Shown piece by piece: positions 26,074 through 34,427 of a DNA stretch of 64,000 nt. How positions within the stretch are numbered: position 1 is the stretch's first letter; every line of letters starts with the position of its first letter. A model generated the notes under the pieces. That model was not told the DNA's origin. It saw only the letters and a program-made list of their open reading frames with translations, and made no database searches. The translations under genes and the position numbers were made by a program. This DNA comes from an uncultured bacterium (GTDB lineage: Bacteria > Bacillota > Clostridia > Oscillospirales > Acutalibacteraceae), in assembly GCA_934875675.1 (NCBI GenBank), contig CAKXIK010000003.1, positions 38,845 through 102,844 on the forward strand, read 5' to 3'.

Positions 26074-27905
26074 TGGCACAGCGGAAAATAATGCAGCTGC
26101 AGCAGCTATGCGGTGCAGATCTGAGCCACAGTGCCTCCGATGTGGAACTGACACGTTCGCCGGACTGCCCGAACATGATGCGCAGCGTTCCGGGAAAGGT
26201 GCGCAAGCGGATGGGGTATTACTCCGTTGGCACATATAACGGCAGAATCAACGGAAGATATTGCCTTGGTGATACGGAAATTATTCATGCGGGCAGCAGT
26301 TTGTACATCAATGGAGTGATCATGTATTCAGCGATGAAGGATGCATGCAGCACGGGATTTTGCTTTGGCAGCCGTGTCTATTTGCTGGACGGAAGCAATT
26401 ATCTTGCTGTTGAGGGAGCAGTTGTAACTCCGGTACAGAATATTGCGAAAATTCCACAGGTGACTGTGTCACGAAATCCGGACGGAAGCGGTGGGGACGT
26501 TTTGGAAAGCGTCAATTTGCTTTCAGATGGTTGGGCAGACGGATTTTACGGCAGCGAAACCGGGAAAACCTATCAGCTAAGTTTTTCCGGTTTGAATAGT
26601 ACGGCAGTGAGCGCAAAGGTGCTCAACAGTGACGGCGTTACCACCCGGACGGTTGCGGAAGGGAGCGGGCTTTCGGTGAATCGCTCCACAGGGGTGGTTA
26701 CCTTTGCAGCTGCACCGGGAAAATCACCGGTGGAGGGGAAGGACAATGTCTGGATTACCGCATACCGCGACCGCTCCGCGCAGCGCAGCAGGATTACAAC
26801 GAGCGATGTTTGCACCACATACGGCGAGGCGGGGAGCGGTGCCCGCGTCTTTGTGACAGGGTGTTCCGATTACCCAAACCGAGATTTCTGGAGCGAGGCG
26901 GATGATCCGACCTGTTTTCCCGATATCAATTATTCCGTGCTTGGGCAGGATAATGCGCGCATTGTGGGATACAGCGTTTTGGGAGACAGCATTGCCGCAC
27001 ACAAAAGCGATGCGGAAGGCAGCATTTATGTTCGTCGCGGCGAGTTGGTGAGCGAAACTGCCGCAGATGGCACGACACACACTTCACTGGCCTTTCGCAC
27101 CGGCAGTGTCATCACCGGGCGCGGCGCAATTGCACCCAAAAGCTTTGCGGTACTGGGGAGTGAACCGCTGTTTTTGACGGCGCGCGGTGTCTGCGCCCTG
27201 ACGCCGTCCGACCTGATCGGAGAAAAATATGAGCAGATTCGCTTGTTTTATGTGAATGACCGGCTGACGGCGGAATCTGATCTTGCACAGGCGGCTGCGG
27301 TTATTTACCGTGATTTTTATTTGCTTGCACTGCCGGGCGGAACGGTTTATCTGCTCGACGGACTGCAAAAGAATTATGCAGAAGGAGAGCCTTACAGTAA
27401 TTTTCAATACGAGTGTTTTGTTTGGAAAGGAGTCAGTGCGCGGTGCCTGTGGGTTGAGGAAAATGCACTTTGTTTCGGGGACGGAAACGGGAGTGTCTTC
27501 CGGTTTTATACGGACGCGGATAATCCTCAGAGCTACCATGACGGCAGCGCGCCGGTTGAAGCGCATTGGCAAACGCCAGACCTGACGGGAAGCTGTTTTT
27601 ATAAACCGAAAACCTTTCGACGGTGCAGCATCCGGCTTTCCAGCGCAGTTGCAACATCGGTGCTTGGTACTTACCGCAAGCCGGGCGGTGCATGGATTAC
27701 GGTTCTGGATGCGCCGGGACAAGCGCGATACCTTAAATTTTCCAGACTGCAGTTTTCCAAACTGACCTTTGGATGTGATACTACGCCCAGAACCTTAAGT
27801 GCACGTTTGGGTATTCATCGCGTGGAAAAAGCGGGATTTCGGTTTTCAAATACAGAACAGGAGCCGTTCGGGTTGGAGGCTATCGCATTTGAATATCTGG
27901 AATAA
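26073..27905 (+). CDS. Large tail/nozzle-like structural protein
   Basis: A 610-residue beta-rich protein made of blade-like repeats, for example 'VYLLDGSNYLAVEGAV', 'DRSAQRSRITTSDVC' and 'AAVIYRDFYLLALPGGTVY'. It resembles the beta-propeller tail hub and nozzle proteins of podoviruses (P22 gp10 type); this is by general pattern, not by a diagnostic motif. It begins within the stop of the connector gene (GTG 26070 is a possible alternative start). Confidence 0.65.
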   Translation: MAQRKIMQLQQLCGADLSHSASDVELTRSPDCPNMMRSVPGKVRKRMGYYSVGTYNGRINGRYCLGDTEIIHAGSSLYINGVIMYSAMKDACSTGFCFGSRVYLLDGSNYLAVEGAVVTPVQNIAKIPQVTVSRNPDGSGGDVLESVNLLSDGWADGFYGSETGKTYQLSFSGLNSTAVSAKVLNSDGVTTRTVAEGSGLSVNRSTGVVTFAAAPGKSPVEGKDNVWITAYRDRSAQRSRITTSDVCTTYGEAGSGARVFVTGCSDYPNRDFWSEADDPTCFPDINYSVLGQDNARIVGYSVLGDSIAAHKSDAEGSIYVRRGELVSETAADGTTHTSLAFRTGSVITGRGAIAPKSFAVLGSEPLFLTARGVCALTPSDLIGEKYEQIRLFYVNDRLTAESDLAQAAAVIYRDFYLLALPGGTVYLLDGLQKNYAEGEPYSNFQYECFVWKGVSARCLWVEENALCFGDGNGSVFRFYTDADNPQSYHDGSAPVEAHWQTPDLTGSCFYKPKTFRRCSIRLSSAVATSVLGTYRKPGGAWITVLDAPGQARYLKFSRLQFSKLTFGCDTTPRTLSARLGIHRVEKAGFRFSNTEQEPFGLEAIAFEYLE

Positions 27906-27935
27906 GTTCCACAGGAGCAGGGAGAGTGAAAAATA

Positions 27936-28934
27936 ATGATGGCAATTAGTAAACTTGTGAGTGCCAGTTTTACGGGGAAGGGCGTCAGCGGACTACCCGA
28001 TACGCCAAATCTCTCGGCAGGAGAGATGCAGGCTAAGTTTGATGAGGTGGCAAAGGATGTGCTCACGCCCAAAATCAATGAAGTAATTGACGAGCTTTTG
28101 GAGGAGAGTGCTACGCGCACAGCGCATGGGGAAGCGCAAAACAATCCGCATAGCGTGACAAAAGCACAGGTGGGACTGGGCAACGCGGAAAATACCGCAG
28201 ATGCAGACAAACCGGTCAGTACGGTACAGGAAGCCAGAATTACGGAAAAATTTAATGAGGCCTGCGCTCTTGCACAGGCACACATTGCAGATGTACAAAA
28301 TCCTCATGATGGTACGCCGGAGCAAATCGGCGCTGCGACGCCGGAGTATGTGCAGAATCTGCTGGCAACGTCCGGCGGGGGAGGCAGCGGATTGCCCAGT
28401 CACAATCTGCTGATTAACCGGGACGCGGCAGATCAGCATCCCATTGCAGCTATCACAGGGCTTGCGGCAAAACTCCAGCAGGCAGAGGTGCATCAACAAA
28501 ATACGCAGAATCCGCATGGGGTTACCGCCGGACAGGTGGTAGGATTGCTTGACTATGTTTATCCGGTCGGCAGTATTTATATGTCGGTCAACAGCAATAG
28601 CCCTGCAACGCTCTTCGGCGGTACATGGGAGCAGATGAAGGATCGATTTTTGCTTGGTGCGGGTGATACCTATACCGCAGGCACAACAGGCGGCGAGGCA
28701 GCACATGTGCTGACAAAAAATGAAATTCCATCCCATACGCATGGTTGGAAAGGAACCAATACAATATCTGTGCAAACCAGCGGAACCAATATCTATCCTT
28801 ATGCAATTTTTGGTGAAGCATCTACGGATGAACTTATTTCCAATGGTAAAGGACCACAATCTGCCGGTGGTGGTGCTGCGCACAACAATCTGCCACCGTA
28901 TCTTACGGTGTATCTGTGGAAACGGACAGCCTAA
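27936..28934 (+). CDS. Tail fibre/collar protein
   Basis: A 332-residue fibre. Its N-terminal part has repeats of form 'NNPHSVTKAQVGLGNAENT' and 'QNPHGVTAGQVVGL'. Its C-terminal part is a phage tail-collar-like domain with 'YPVGSIYMSVNSNSPATLFG', 'GTWEQMKDRFLLGAGDTY', 'EIPSHTHGW' and 'NNLPPYLTVYLWKRTA'. It probably contacts the host surface. The ATG at 27936 follows GGGAGAG. Confidence 0.88.
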   Translation: MMAISKLVSASFTGKGVSGLPDTPNLSAGEMQAKFDEVAKDVLTPKINEVIDELLEESATRTAHGEAQNNPHSVTKAQVGLGNAENTADADKPVSTVQEARITEKFNEACALAQAHIADVQNPHDGTPEQIGAATPEYVQNLLATSGGGGSGLPSHNLLINRDAADQHPIAAITGLAAKLQQAEVHQQNTQNPHGVTAGQVVGLLDYVYPVGSIYMSVNSNSPATLFGGTWEQMKDRFLLGAGDTYTAGTTGGEAAHVLTKNEIPSHTHGWKGTNTISVQTSGTNIYPYAIFGEASTDELISNGKGPQSAGGGAAHNNLPPYLTVYLWKRTA

Positions 28935-28947
28935 AGGAGATGTTATT

Positions 28948-29688
28948 ACGGGATATATTAAAATTTATTCAAATTGGACACCTTATGCAGGGATGAAGGA
29001 TCAACGGGGGTTCATCAGCAGACAATTTGGCAGTGGACATACGGGTGTTGATTCGGTAGGGAATGAGGTTGGCAACCGGGTTTGTGCAATTATGGACGCA
29101 ACGGTTGCTAAGGTGTATTTTAGTCCGGCACTCGGTAATGTGGTTGAGTACAGGACGGAAAACATCCGGTTGGCATATTATCATTTGGCACAGGCTCTGG
29201 TGAAGCAGGGTGAACAGGTGCAGGCAGGAAAAACCGTGATCGGGGTCGAGGGATCAACCGGCGCACTGGCAACCGGAAAGCATTTGCATGTCAGCTTGTG
29301 GATTAATGACGTGCTGACAGATCCAGAGCCATATTTGAGTAAGAAGAAAGAGCTGCCCATTATGCAGCTTTCAAAACCACAAAATGCAGAGGAGGAAACA
29401 GAATTGGCATATCGGATTGGAGACCAGATTAAGGCAAACGGAAAAATTGCACCCAGTGCATACAGCAAAGAGGGCACTGTAGCGGGAAACGGACGTGTTC
29501 TGACCATCACCAAAATATATGAGGGGACCAATTTTCCCTATCAGTGCGGAATGACGGGTTTTGTGCGCGGGGCAGACATTATGGCTGCAGGCGCACAAAT
29601 GGTCAGCAAGACGGAATATGACAAGGTTTGCGCGCAGCTTTCTTCTGCACAGAAAAAGCTTGCTGCCATCCGGACCACATTGGGCTGA
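28948..29688 (+). CDS. M23 peptidase endolysin with apparent ACG start
   Basis: A 246-residue LytM-type zinc endopeptidase. H31 and D35 (GHTGVD), H79 (YYHLA) and the HLH pair H112/H114 complete the active site. A linker follows and then an SH3-like C-terminal part (about 155-215). No ATG, GTG or TTG fits; ACG 28948 lies eight bases after AAAGGAG (28933-28939), with ATT 28945 also possible. The nearby ATG 28941 is out of frame and soon stops. It lies between the fibre and the holin-like genes, the usual lysis position. Confidence 0.85.
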   Translation, partial: TGYIKIYSNWTPYAGMKDQRGFISRQFGSGHTGVDSVGNEVGNRVCAIMDATVAKVYFSPALGNVVEYRTENIRLAYYHLAQALVKQGEQVQAGKTVIGVEGSTGALATGKHLHVSLWINDVLTDPEPYLSKKKELPIMQLSKPQNAEEETELAYRIGDQIKANGKIAPSAYSKEGTVAGNGRVLTITKIYEGTNFPYQCGMTGFVRGADIMAAGAQMVSKTEYDKVCAQLSSAQKKLAAIRTTLG

Positions 29689-29723
29689 AAAGACAAGAAT
29701 TAAAGGAAAGGCAGGTGTTTTAC

Positions 29724-29993
29724 ATGACGGTGGAAGTCAGCATTTTGCTGGCAATGTTAGGCGGATTTGTCGGTTTGGCGGGCTGGCTGGGAGGAAGAGA
29801 CAAACGGATTGCCGGTGATGCAGAATGGCGGGGATCTGTCAATGCAAAGTTGGATGTCATTGTAGGAATCCGCAGGGATCTCGATCAGATTACCTCTTCG
29901 CTGGCAGGCTGCACGGAACGGCTGGCGAAACTGGAATCCGGATATACACAGCTGCAGCAGCGGGTTTTAGAGCTTTCGGAAAAAGAAGACTGA
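29724..29993 (+). CDS. Membrane-anchored coiled-coil protein (lysis region)
   Basis: An 89-residue protein: one N-terminal membrane segment 'VSILLAMLGGFVGLAGWLGG', then a coiled coil 'RDLDQITSSLAGCTERLAKL' to the end. It may be a holin-associated or spanin-like factor, by position. ATG 29724 follows AAAGGAAAGGCAGG. Confidence 0.7.
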   Translation: MTVEVSILLAMLGGFVGLAGWLGGRDKRIAGDAEWRGSVNAKLDVIVGIRRDLDQITSSLAGCTERLAKLESGYTQLQQRVLELSEKED

Positions 29994-30033
29994 GCAAATG
30001 ATAATGCTGCAGTCTGGATGGGAGGAAAAACAT

Positions 30034-30354
30034 ATGAATTCAATCTATCTGTTTTTTGTTCTGGCGGTCATTGTAGAAGGGCTGGTGGAATATGCAAAAA
30101 ATCTGATAACCATGAAGGACAAGAAAGCGGTTGTTTTGCAGCTTTCTGCTTTGGGAGCTTCGATTGTTCTTTGCCTGCTTTCGGGTACGGATATTCTGGC
30201 TCAGTTGGGTGTAGCAATGCAGGTGCCGTATGTGGGGTGTATTCTTACAGGTGTCTTTGCAAGCCGCGGTGCAAACTATGCAAGTGATATTCTGAACCGG
30301 GTCAACAGCTTGAGCAACAATCAGAAAACAGAAGGCAGCAATTTCAATTCGTAA
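30034..30354 (+). CDS. Holin-like membrane protein
   Basis: A 106-residue protein with two to three membrane segments ('IYLFFVLAVIVEGLVEYAKN', 'VVLQLSALGASIVLCLLSG', 'VGCILTGVFASRGANYASD') and a charged polar tail, the pattern of phage holins that time lysis. ATG 30034 follows GGGAGG. The gene is directly after the coiled-coil lysis gene. Confidence 0.75.
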   Translation: MNSIYLFFVLAVIVEGLVEYAKNLITMKDKKAVVLQLSALGASIVLCLLSGTDILAQLGVAMQVPYVGCILTGVFASRGANYASDILNRVNSLSNNQKTEGSNFNS

Positions 30355-30388
30355 TCTCATTGCAAATAGGATACAAAGGAGTGAAACG

Positions 30389-31111
30389 ATGACGACTTAT
30401 GAACAAGCACTAAAAAAGCAATATGAGGCACAGCTGCAGACGAACCGGACAAGCGTTGAGTCTTCAGTTCGTCAGGCGGAAAGCGCATTGCCGCAGTATG
30501 CACAGCAAAGAGAAACCGGCGCACGGCAGGCCTATGTGCGCATGAGACAAGGAGAGACGGCGCTCAAAACGGGATTAGCTCAAAGCGGAATCAACGGCGG
30601 TGAAACCGAAACCTCCAGGCTCAAGCTTCAGACGCAGTATGGAAACGAAATTTCCGCGTTGAATGAAAATTACAAGACTGCTGCCGACCAAGTGTCGCAG
30701 CAGGTATACACATTGCGTTTGCAGGGACAAAAGCAGGAATCGGACGCACAGGCAGATTATTATGCAAAGCTGGCGGAGTTGGCGGTCAAACTGCAGGAAG
30801 CTTCGGCGCAGGCTGCAGCAAAGGCGGCAGTACAAAGCAGTAAAACTGCCAAAAAAGAAACAGCAGCGGCTGCCACGAAGCAGACGCTGTCGGAAAAGAT
30901 ATCACAAAAAAAGGCTCAGTCCGCACAAAAAGCAGCTGCCAAATCAAAAACGCAGAACTCCGGCGGTTATGTTTTGGTGGATGGCGTGAAATTAACACCC
31001 GAGGAGCTTGAATCGCGCTTGGAAAGCGGAAGTATTGTCAAAACGAACCGGGGTGGATATGCATTTGCATATCAGCGTTACCCCTATTGGCGTACAATGA
31101 TTACAAAGTAA
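30389..31111 (+). CDS. Coiled-coil, Ala/Lys/Gln-rich protein at the cassette end
   Basis: A 240-residue soluble protein, almost entirely helical and rich in A, K, Q, E and S (e.g. 'TKQTLSEKISQKKAQSAQKA'), with a folded C-terminal tail 'GVKLTPEELESRLESGSI'. No family recognised. It could be a virion internal/ejected protein or a host-directed factor; it is the last gene read in the cassette direction, ahead of a convergent cellular operon. Confidence 0.7.
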   Translation: MTTYEQALKKQYEAQLQTNRTSVESSVRQAESALPQYAQQRETGARQAYVRMRQGETALKTGLAQSGINGGETETSRLKLQTQYGNEISALNENYKTAADQVSQQVYTLRLQGQKQESDAQADYYAKLAELAVKLQEASAQAAAKAAVQSSKTAKKETAAAATKQTLSEKISQKKAQSAQKAAAKSKTQNSGGYVLVDGVKLTPEELESRLESGSIVKTNRGGYAFAYQRYPYWRTMITK

Positions 31112-31206
31112 TATTGCAAAAGGCGGCAGCTGCCGTTGATACCGGTTTGCTTTGGGCAAAACGTGTGATCAGCGAGCAACTGCCGCTCTTTTCAGTTCAA
31201 GAAAAA

Positions 31207-32517
31207 TCAGCCGTTTGTTTTGTCGTTGTCATTAAACGGATCGCCGCACTGGGGACAGAATTTTGGAGGGTTCTTGGGATCTTCCGGTTCCCAACCGCAT
31301 TTGTCACAGCGGTAGGTTGGAGTGCCGGTTGGTTTTTGTTTGCCGCATTCGCTGCAAAACTTTCCTTTGTTCAGCGTGCCGCACTCACAAGTCCAGCCAT
31401 TTTCGTCAGCAGGCTTCGGTTTGCCGCATTCCATGCAGAATTTGCCGCTGTTTCCGGATTTTCCGCAGGAGCAGGTCCATGCCTCGCTGGCGGGGACAGG
31501 GAATTTTTCCGGTGCTGCAGGTTGCTGCGTATTATTCATGCCGAAAAACTGGGAAGCATTTGCACCGCCGGATTGCTGCGCAAAGCCCATGCCCATAAAT
31601 CCGGTCATTGCACCGGCGCTGTTTCCGGCAGCGGTTTCCATAGCATTTGCCTGAGCGGTGCCAAGACGTGCGCCCATCATTTGCGCATTGGTGTAAACGC
31701 GGGATTCCTGGAATGCAGCGATTTTCTTTGCACTGGCATCGTCTGGTTTTACAGAAGCAACCGCGAATGCCTGAATCGAAATACCGCGCTTTTCCACCCA
31801 GTCGTTCGTGAGCTCTTTGTTGAGCTCATCGCAAATATCGCCGGTGAACAAGGGCAGCTGATCGTATGGAATCCGCTTGAGTGCAACACGCCCCAGAGCG
31901 GGTTGAATGGCGGTTTGAACCTCTGCCTTGAGCTGGCTGTCAATTTTGTCCCGTGTATACTGGTAATCTACGTTACCGCACACGTTCGCATAAAACATCA
32001 GAGGGTCGGTAATTTTATAGGAGTATTCGCCGTAAGCACTCAGCTTCATTGAGAAATTGAATTCACTGTCACGAAACGGGACATCACCCACGCCCCATTT
32101 GTTACCCAGAATTTCCTTTGTGTTGATATAGTAAACATACTGCTGGGAAAGAACCTGACCACCCGCAGTGAAGCGTTTGCCAACCTGCTTGAAGCTTTCG
32201 CCAAGCCCCTTGAATCCGCCGCTGAGCATGGAAGGCTGTGTGCCAGTATGATACGTGTACTGACCGGGTTCGGCACAAAAATCAACTACCTTACCGTTTT
32301 CGACGATCATCATAAACTGACCGTCCGCCACATCCACACGGGAACCGTCGGTGATAACATTTTCGCCGCTTTTGGTGTTGGAACTGCCCGAGGGGATGTA
32401 TTTTTCACCTTTTTGGCAGATGACATTCACCGGCAGTGCGTCACACTTGATATAATCTACCCACTGATCCGCAAGAACGGTTCTGCCTGCATTGATAATT
32501 GCTTTAATTAGTCCCAT
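31207..32517 (-). CDS. YdjI-like SPFH-domain protein with three zinc ribbons
   Basis: A 436-residue protein. An N-terminal SPFH/virion-core-like domain (about 30-270) is followed by a low-complexity stretch and three C-terminal zinc ribbons of CxC/CxxC form ('WTCSCGKSGNSGKFCMECG', 'WTCECGTLNKGKFCSECG', 'YRCDKCGWEP...CPQCG'). B. subtilis YdjI, of this type, works with PspA and YdjG/YdjH at the membrane. It overlaps no neighbour but is the last gene of the module 31.2-34.3 kb. ATG behind AAAGGAG. Confidence 0.85.
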   Translation of the reverse strand: MGLIKAIINAGRTVLADQWVDYIKCDALPVNVICQKGEKYIPSGSSNTKSGENVITDGSRVDVADGQFMMIVENGKVVDFCAEPGQYTYHTGTQPSMLSGGFKGLGESFKQVGKRFTAGGQVLSQQYVYYINTKEILGNKWGVGDVPFRDSEFNFSMKLSAYGEYSYKITDPLMFYANVCGNVDYQYTRDKIDSQLKAEVQTAIQPALGRVALKRIPYDQLPLFTGDICDELNKELTNDWVEKRGISIQAFAVASVKPDDASAKKIAAFQESRVYTNAQMMGARLGTAQANAMETAAGNSAGAMTGFMGMGFAQQSGGANASQFFGMNNTQQPAAPEKFPVPASEAWTCSCGKSGNSGKFCMECGKPKPADENGWTCECGTLNKGKFCSECGKQKPTGTPTYRCDKCGWEPEDPKNPPKFCPQCGDPFNDNDKTNG

Positions 32518-32532
32518 GATCTACAACTCCTT

Positions 32533-33240
32533 TTACAGAATAGAGAGATTTGTAAACTTCCAGGTCTGACGGATAATTTCCGCCAAGCCGGTACCGCAGT
32601 AAGCACAGGTCTTGTTGCCGAGAGATGAAACCGGAGCACCGCAATGCGGACATCGCAGCTGCTGTGCCTGTTCTTCACCGGACGCCTGTAAATAATGAGT
32701 ATAGGCAAGTTCGTATTTTGCCTGATTTTTGCGCCCTTCTGCATCCAGATATTCAAATGCAGTCTGAAACAAAATGGTGCAGTCATGACCGCTCTTGAGA
32801 TAGCGCGCCATCGTGGTATTGTGAAAACGCAGTTGATCAAAAACGGCGTGATGCCTGGCTTTTCGGCTATCCTGAGCATGGCTCTGTGCCAGCGCTTCAA
32901 TTTTGCCTGGATACTGTGTACAAAACGCGGCGGTGTCTCCGCTTTCGATTGCAGCCAAAAAATCAGTTACACAGTGCTCCACATAGCTTTTCGCAAGAGG
33001 AAGATCAAAATCCGGAAAATCGCACATCACACGATCTGCATAGATGGCATCACCGCCGGAAAGGGAGCGGGGTGTATTATCGGCTTCCTTCTGGGCTTGG
33101 CTGAGTCCCTGAAGAATGTCCGGTGTACCAAACGCTTGATTACTGAATCGCCTGATTTTACCGCGCAGAACAAAAAACAGGATGAGCCCGAGTGCCGCAA
33201 TGCCGCAAGACACGGCTCCAAAAAGAATCCAACCATTCAC
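32533..33240 (-). CDS. Membrane-anchored zinc-ribbon protein
   Basis: A 235-residue protein with an N-terminal membrane segment 'LFGAVSCGIAALGLILFFVL' and a C-terminal zinc ribbon 'CPHCGAPVSSLGNKTCAYCG'. The middle looks like a Tim44-type fold and resembles that of the next gene. Start GTG 33240 follows AAAGGAGG; an upstream frame exists but overlaps the neighbouring gene. It sits between its larger relative and the YdjI-like gene. Confidence 0.72.
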   Translation of the reverse strand: MNGWILFGAVSCGIAALGLILFFVLRGKIRRFSNQAFGTPDILQGLSQAQKEADNTPRSLSGGDAIYADRVMCDFPDFDLPLAKSYVEHCVTDFLAAIESGDTAAFCTQYPGKIEALAQSHAQDSRKARHHAVFDQLRFHNTTMARYLKSGHDCTILFQTAFEYLDAEGRKNQAKYELAYTHYLQASGEEQAQQLRCPHCGAPVSSLGNKTCAYCGTGLAEIIRQTWKFTNLSIL

Positions 33241-33268
33241 AGACTCATCCTCCTTTTGTGATCTCACC

Positions 33269-34291
33269 TTAATTTTGCGGATGTTGGTTGTTGTTATCCG
33301 GTTCATCCATCAGGATCACACCGCGGTCGTCAATAACGGTGTTGGGTTTTACACCGTCCAAAGAAGAGAGTACCCAGTCGTGTTCGCCGGTGGTGATGAT
33401 AAAGTCACAGTACTCGCAGCGGCCTGCGCTTGTAACAGAAACGGGAGCGCCGCAATGCGGGCAGGAGACCGTGCTGTGATTGCTCTTTGCAGGATCTGTT
33501 GTGACACCGGTTTTACGCATATAGGTGAGCATATAGTTGAGGAAGTAATCGCGGTTCGGATCACCCTTGACAACATTCTTCGTCTTTTCGTCAATAATAT
33601 AATCGGTCATGCGTGTTTCCATATAGACCGTCAGATACTCATACTGTGCGTCGCGTTGGTAACGGTGCAGATAAGCCTGACGAATGTTGATGCGGCCAAT
33701 CATATTGATGCGCCCGGTATTGATATATTCCTGCAGCTGCATTTCATGCTGACGGAACAGCTCTTCTTTTTCGAACGGACGGATTTTTGCCCAGTCACGC
33801 TCAGTCCAGGCCTGCTGCAATGTAATGAACACCTCGTTGCCCCAATTGATAAAGGCATCGCGGCTGAAGTTCGGGTCAATTGCCTGAATTGCCGGCACGA
33901 TTTCGGCTTCGTGGTTACGCGGTGTTTGTGTGGGAGCAGCGGGTGCAGAAGACGTAGATGAGCCTTTGCGGCTGCCTTTGATGGTGAAAATTACGACGAC
34001 GGCCACAATGACCAAAGCCGCGATCAGTTCACCGGGGGTAAGATCGCTGTCACCATCGGAAGAACCGCTTCCGCTATAGCTGTAATCGTTGTCGTTGCCC
34101 CAGTCGGTACCGCCGCCCCAATCACCGCCGCCGCCACCGTCGTAGTCGTTCGTATTCCCAACGTCTACGGGAGAGATTGTGACGGTACCGCGCTGTATTT
34201 TTGCAGGAGAAGCAGTGCACACGGAAATGGTTGCAAACAGCAGCGTCACGAGCATAAGTACGGTTGTAATGGCAGAACCTCTTTTTTTCAA
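33269..34291 (-). CDS. Exported/membrane Tim44-like protein with zinc ribbon
   Basis: A 340-residue protein: signal peptide or anchor (about 1-30), a Gly/Asp/Ser-rich low-complexity stretch, a second membrane segment 'LIAALVIVAVVVIFTIKG', a Tim44-like domain, and a zinc ribbon 'CPHCGAPVSVTSAGRCEYC'. It is the larger sister of the neighbour downstream and probably the first gene of the YdjGHI-like unit. TTG 34291 follows GGGGGA. Confidence 0.72.
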   Translation of the reverse strand: MKKRGSAITTVLMLVTLLFATISVCTASPAKIQRGTVTISPVDVGNTNDYDGGGGGDWGGGTDWGNDNDYSYSGSGSSDGDSDLTPGELIAALVIVAVVVIFTIKGSRKGSSTSSAPAAPTQTPRNHEAEIVPAIQAIDPNFSRDAFINWGNEVFITLQQAWTERDWAKIRPFEKEELFRQHEMQLQEYINTGRINMIGRINIRQAYLHRYQRDAQYEYLTVYMETRMTDYIIDEKTKNVVKGDPNRDYFLNYMLTYMRKTGVTTDPAKSNHSTVSCPHCGAPVSVTSAGRCEYCDFIITTGEHDWVLSSLDGVKPNTVIDDRGVILMDEPDNNNQHPQN

Positions 34292-34427
34292 GAAAAATCC
34301 CCCTGTTCTCAGTAATATCTGCAGAAAAATAGTACGTGTAATCATGCTGGAGAGATCCTATGTTGCAATGAAATACATTTTTATTTTATCGCGTTTTAAA
34401 ATGTAAGTCTATTCTTTTTTGCAAATT

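Noticed and set aside
18157..31206. Attachment sites flanking the phage-like cassette
   Set aside because: No direct repeat of useful length was found between 18157-18288 and 31112-31206 by eye. Only a 12-base palindrome at 31124-31135 was noted, with no partner on the left.
31087..32052. A 321-codon plus-strand frame opposite the YdjI-like gene
   Set aside because: Antisense shadow; the zinc-ribbon gene on the other strand has clear domains and a good start.
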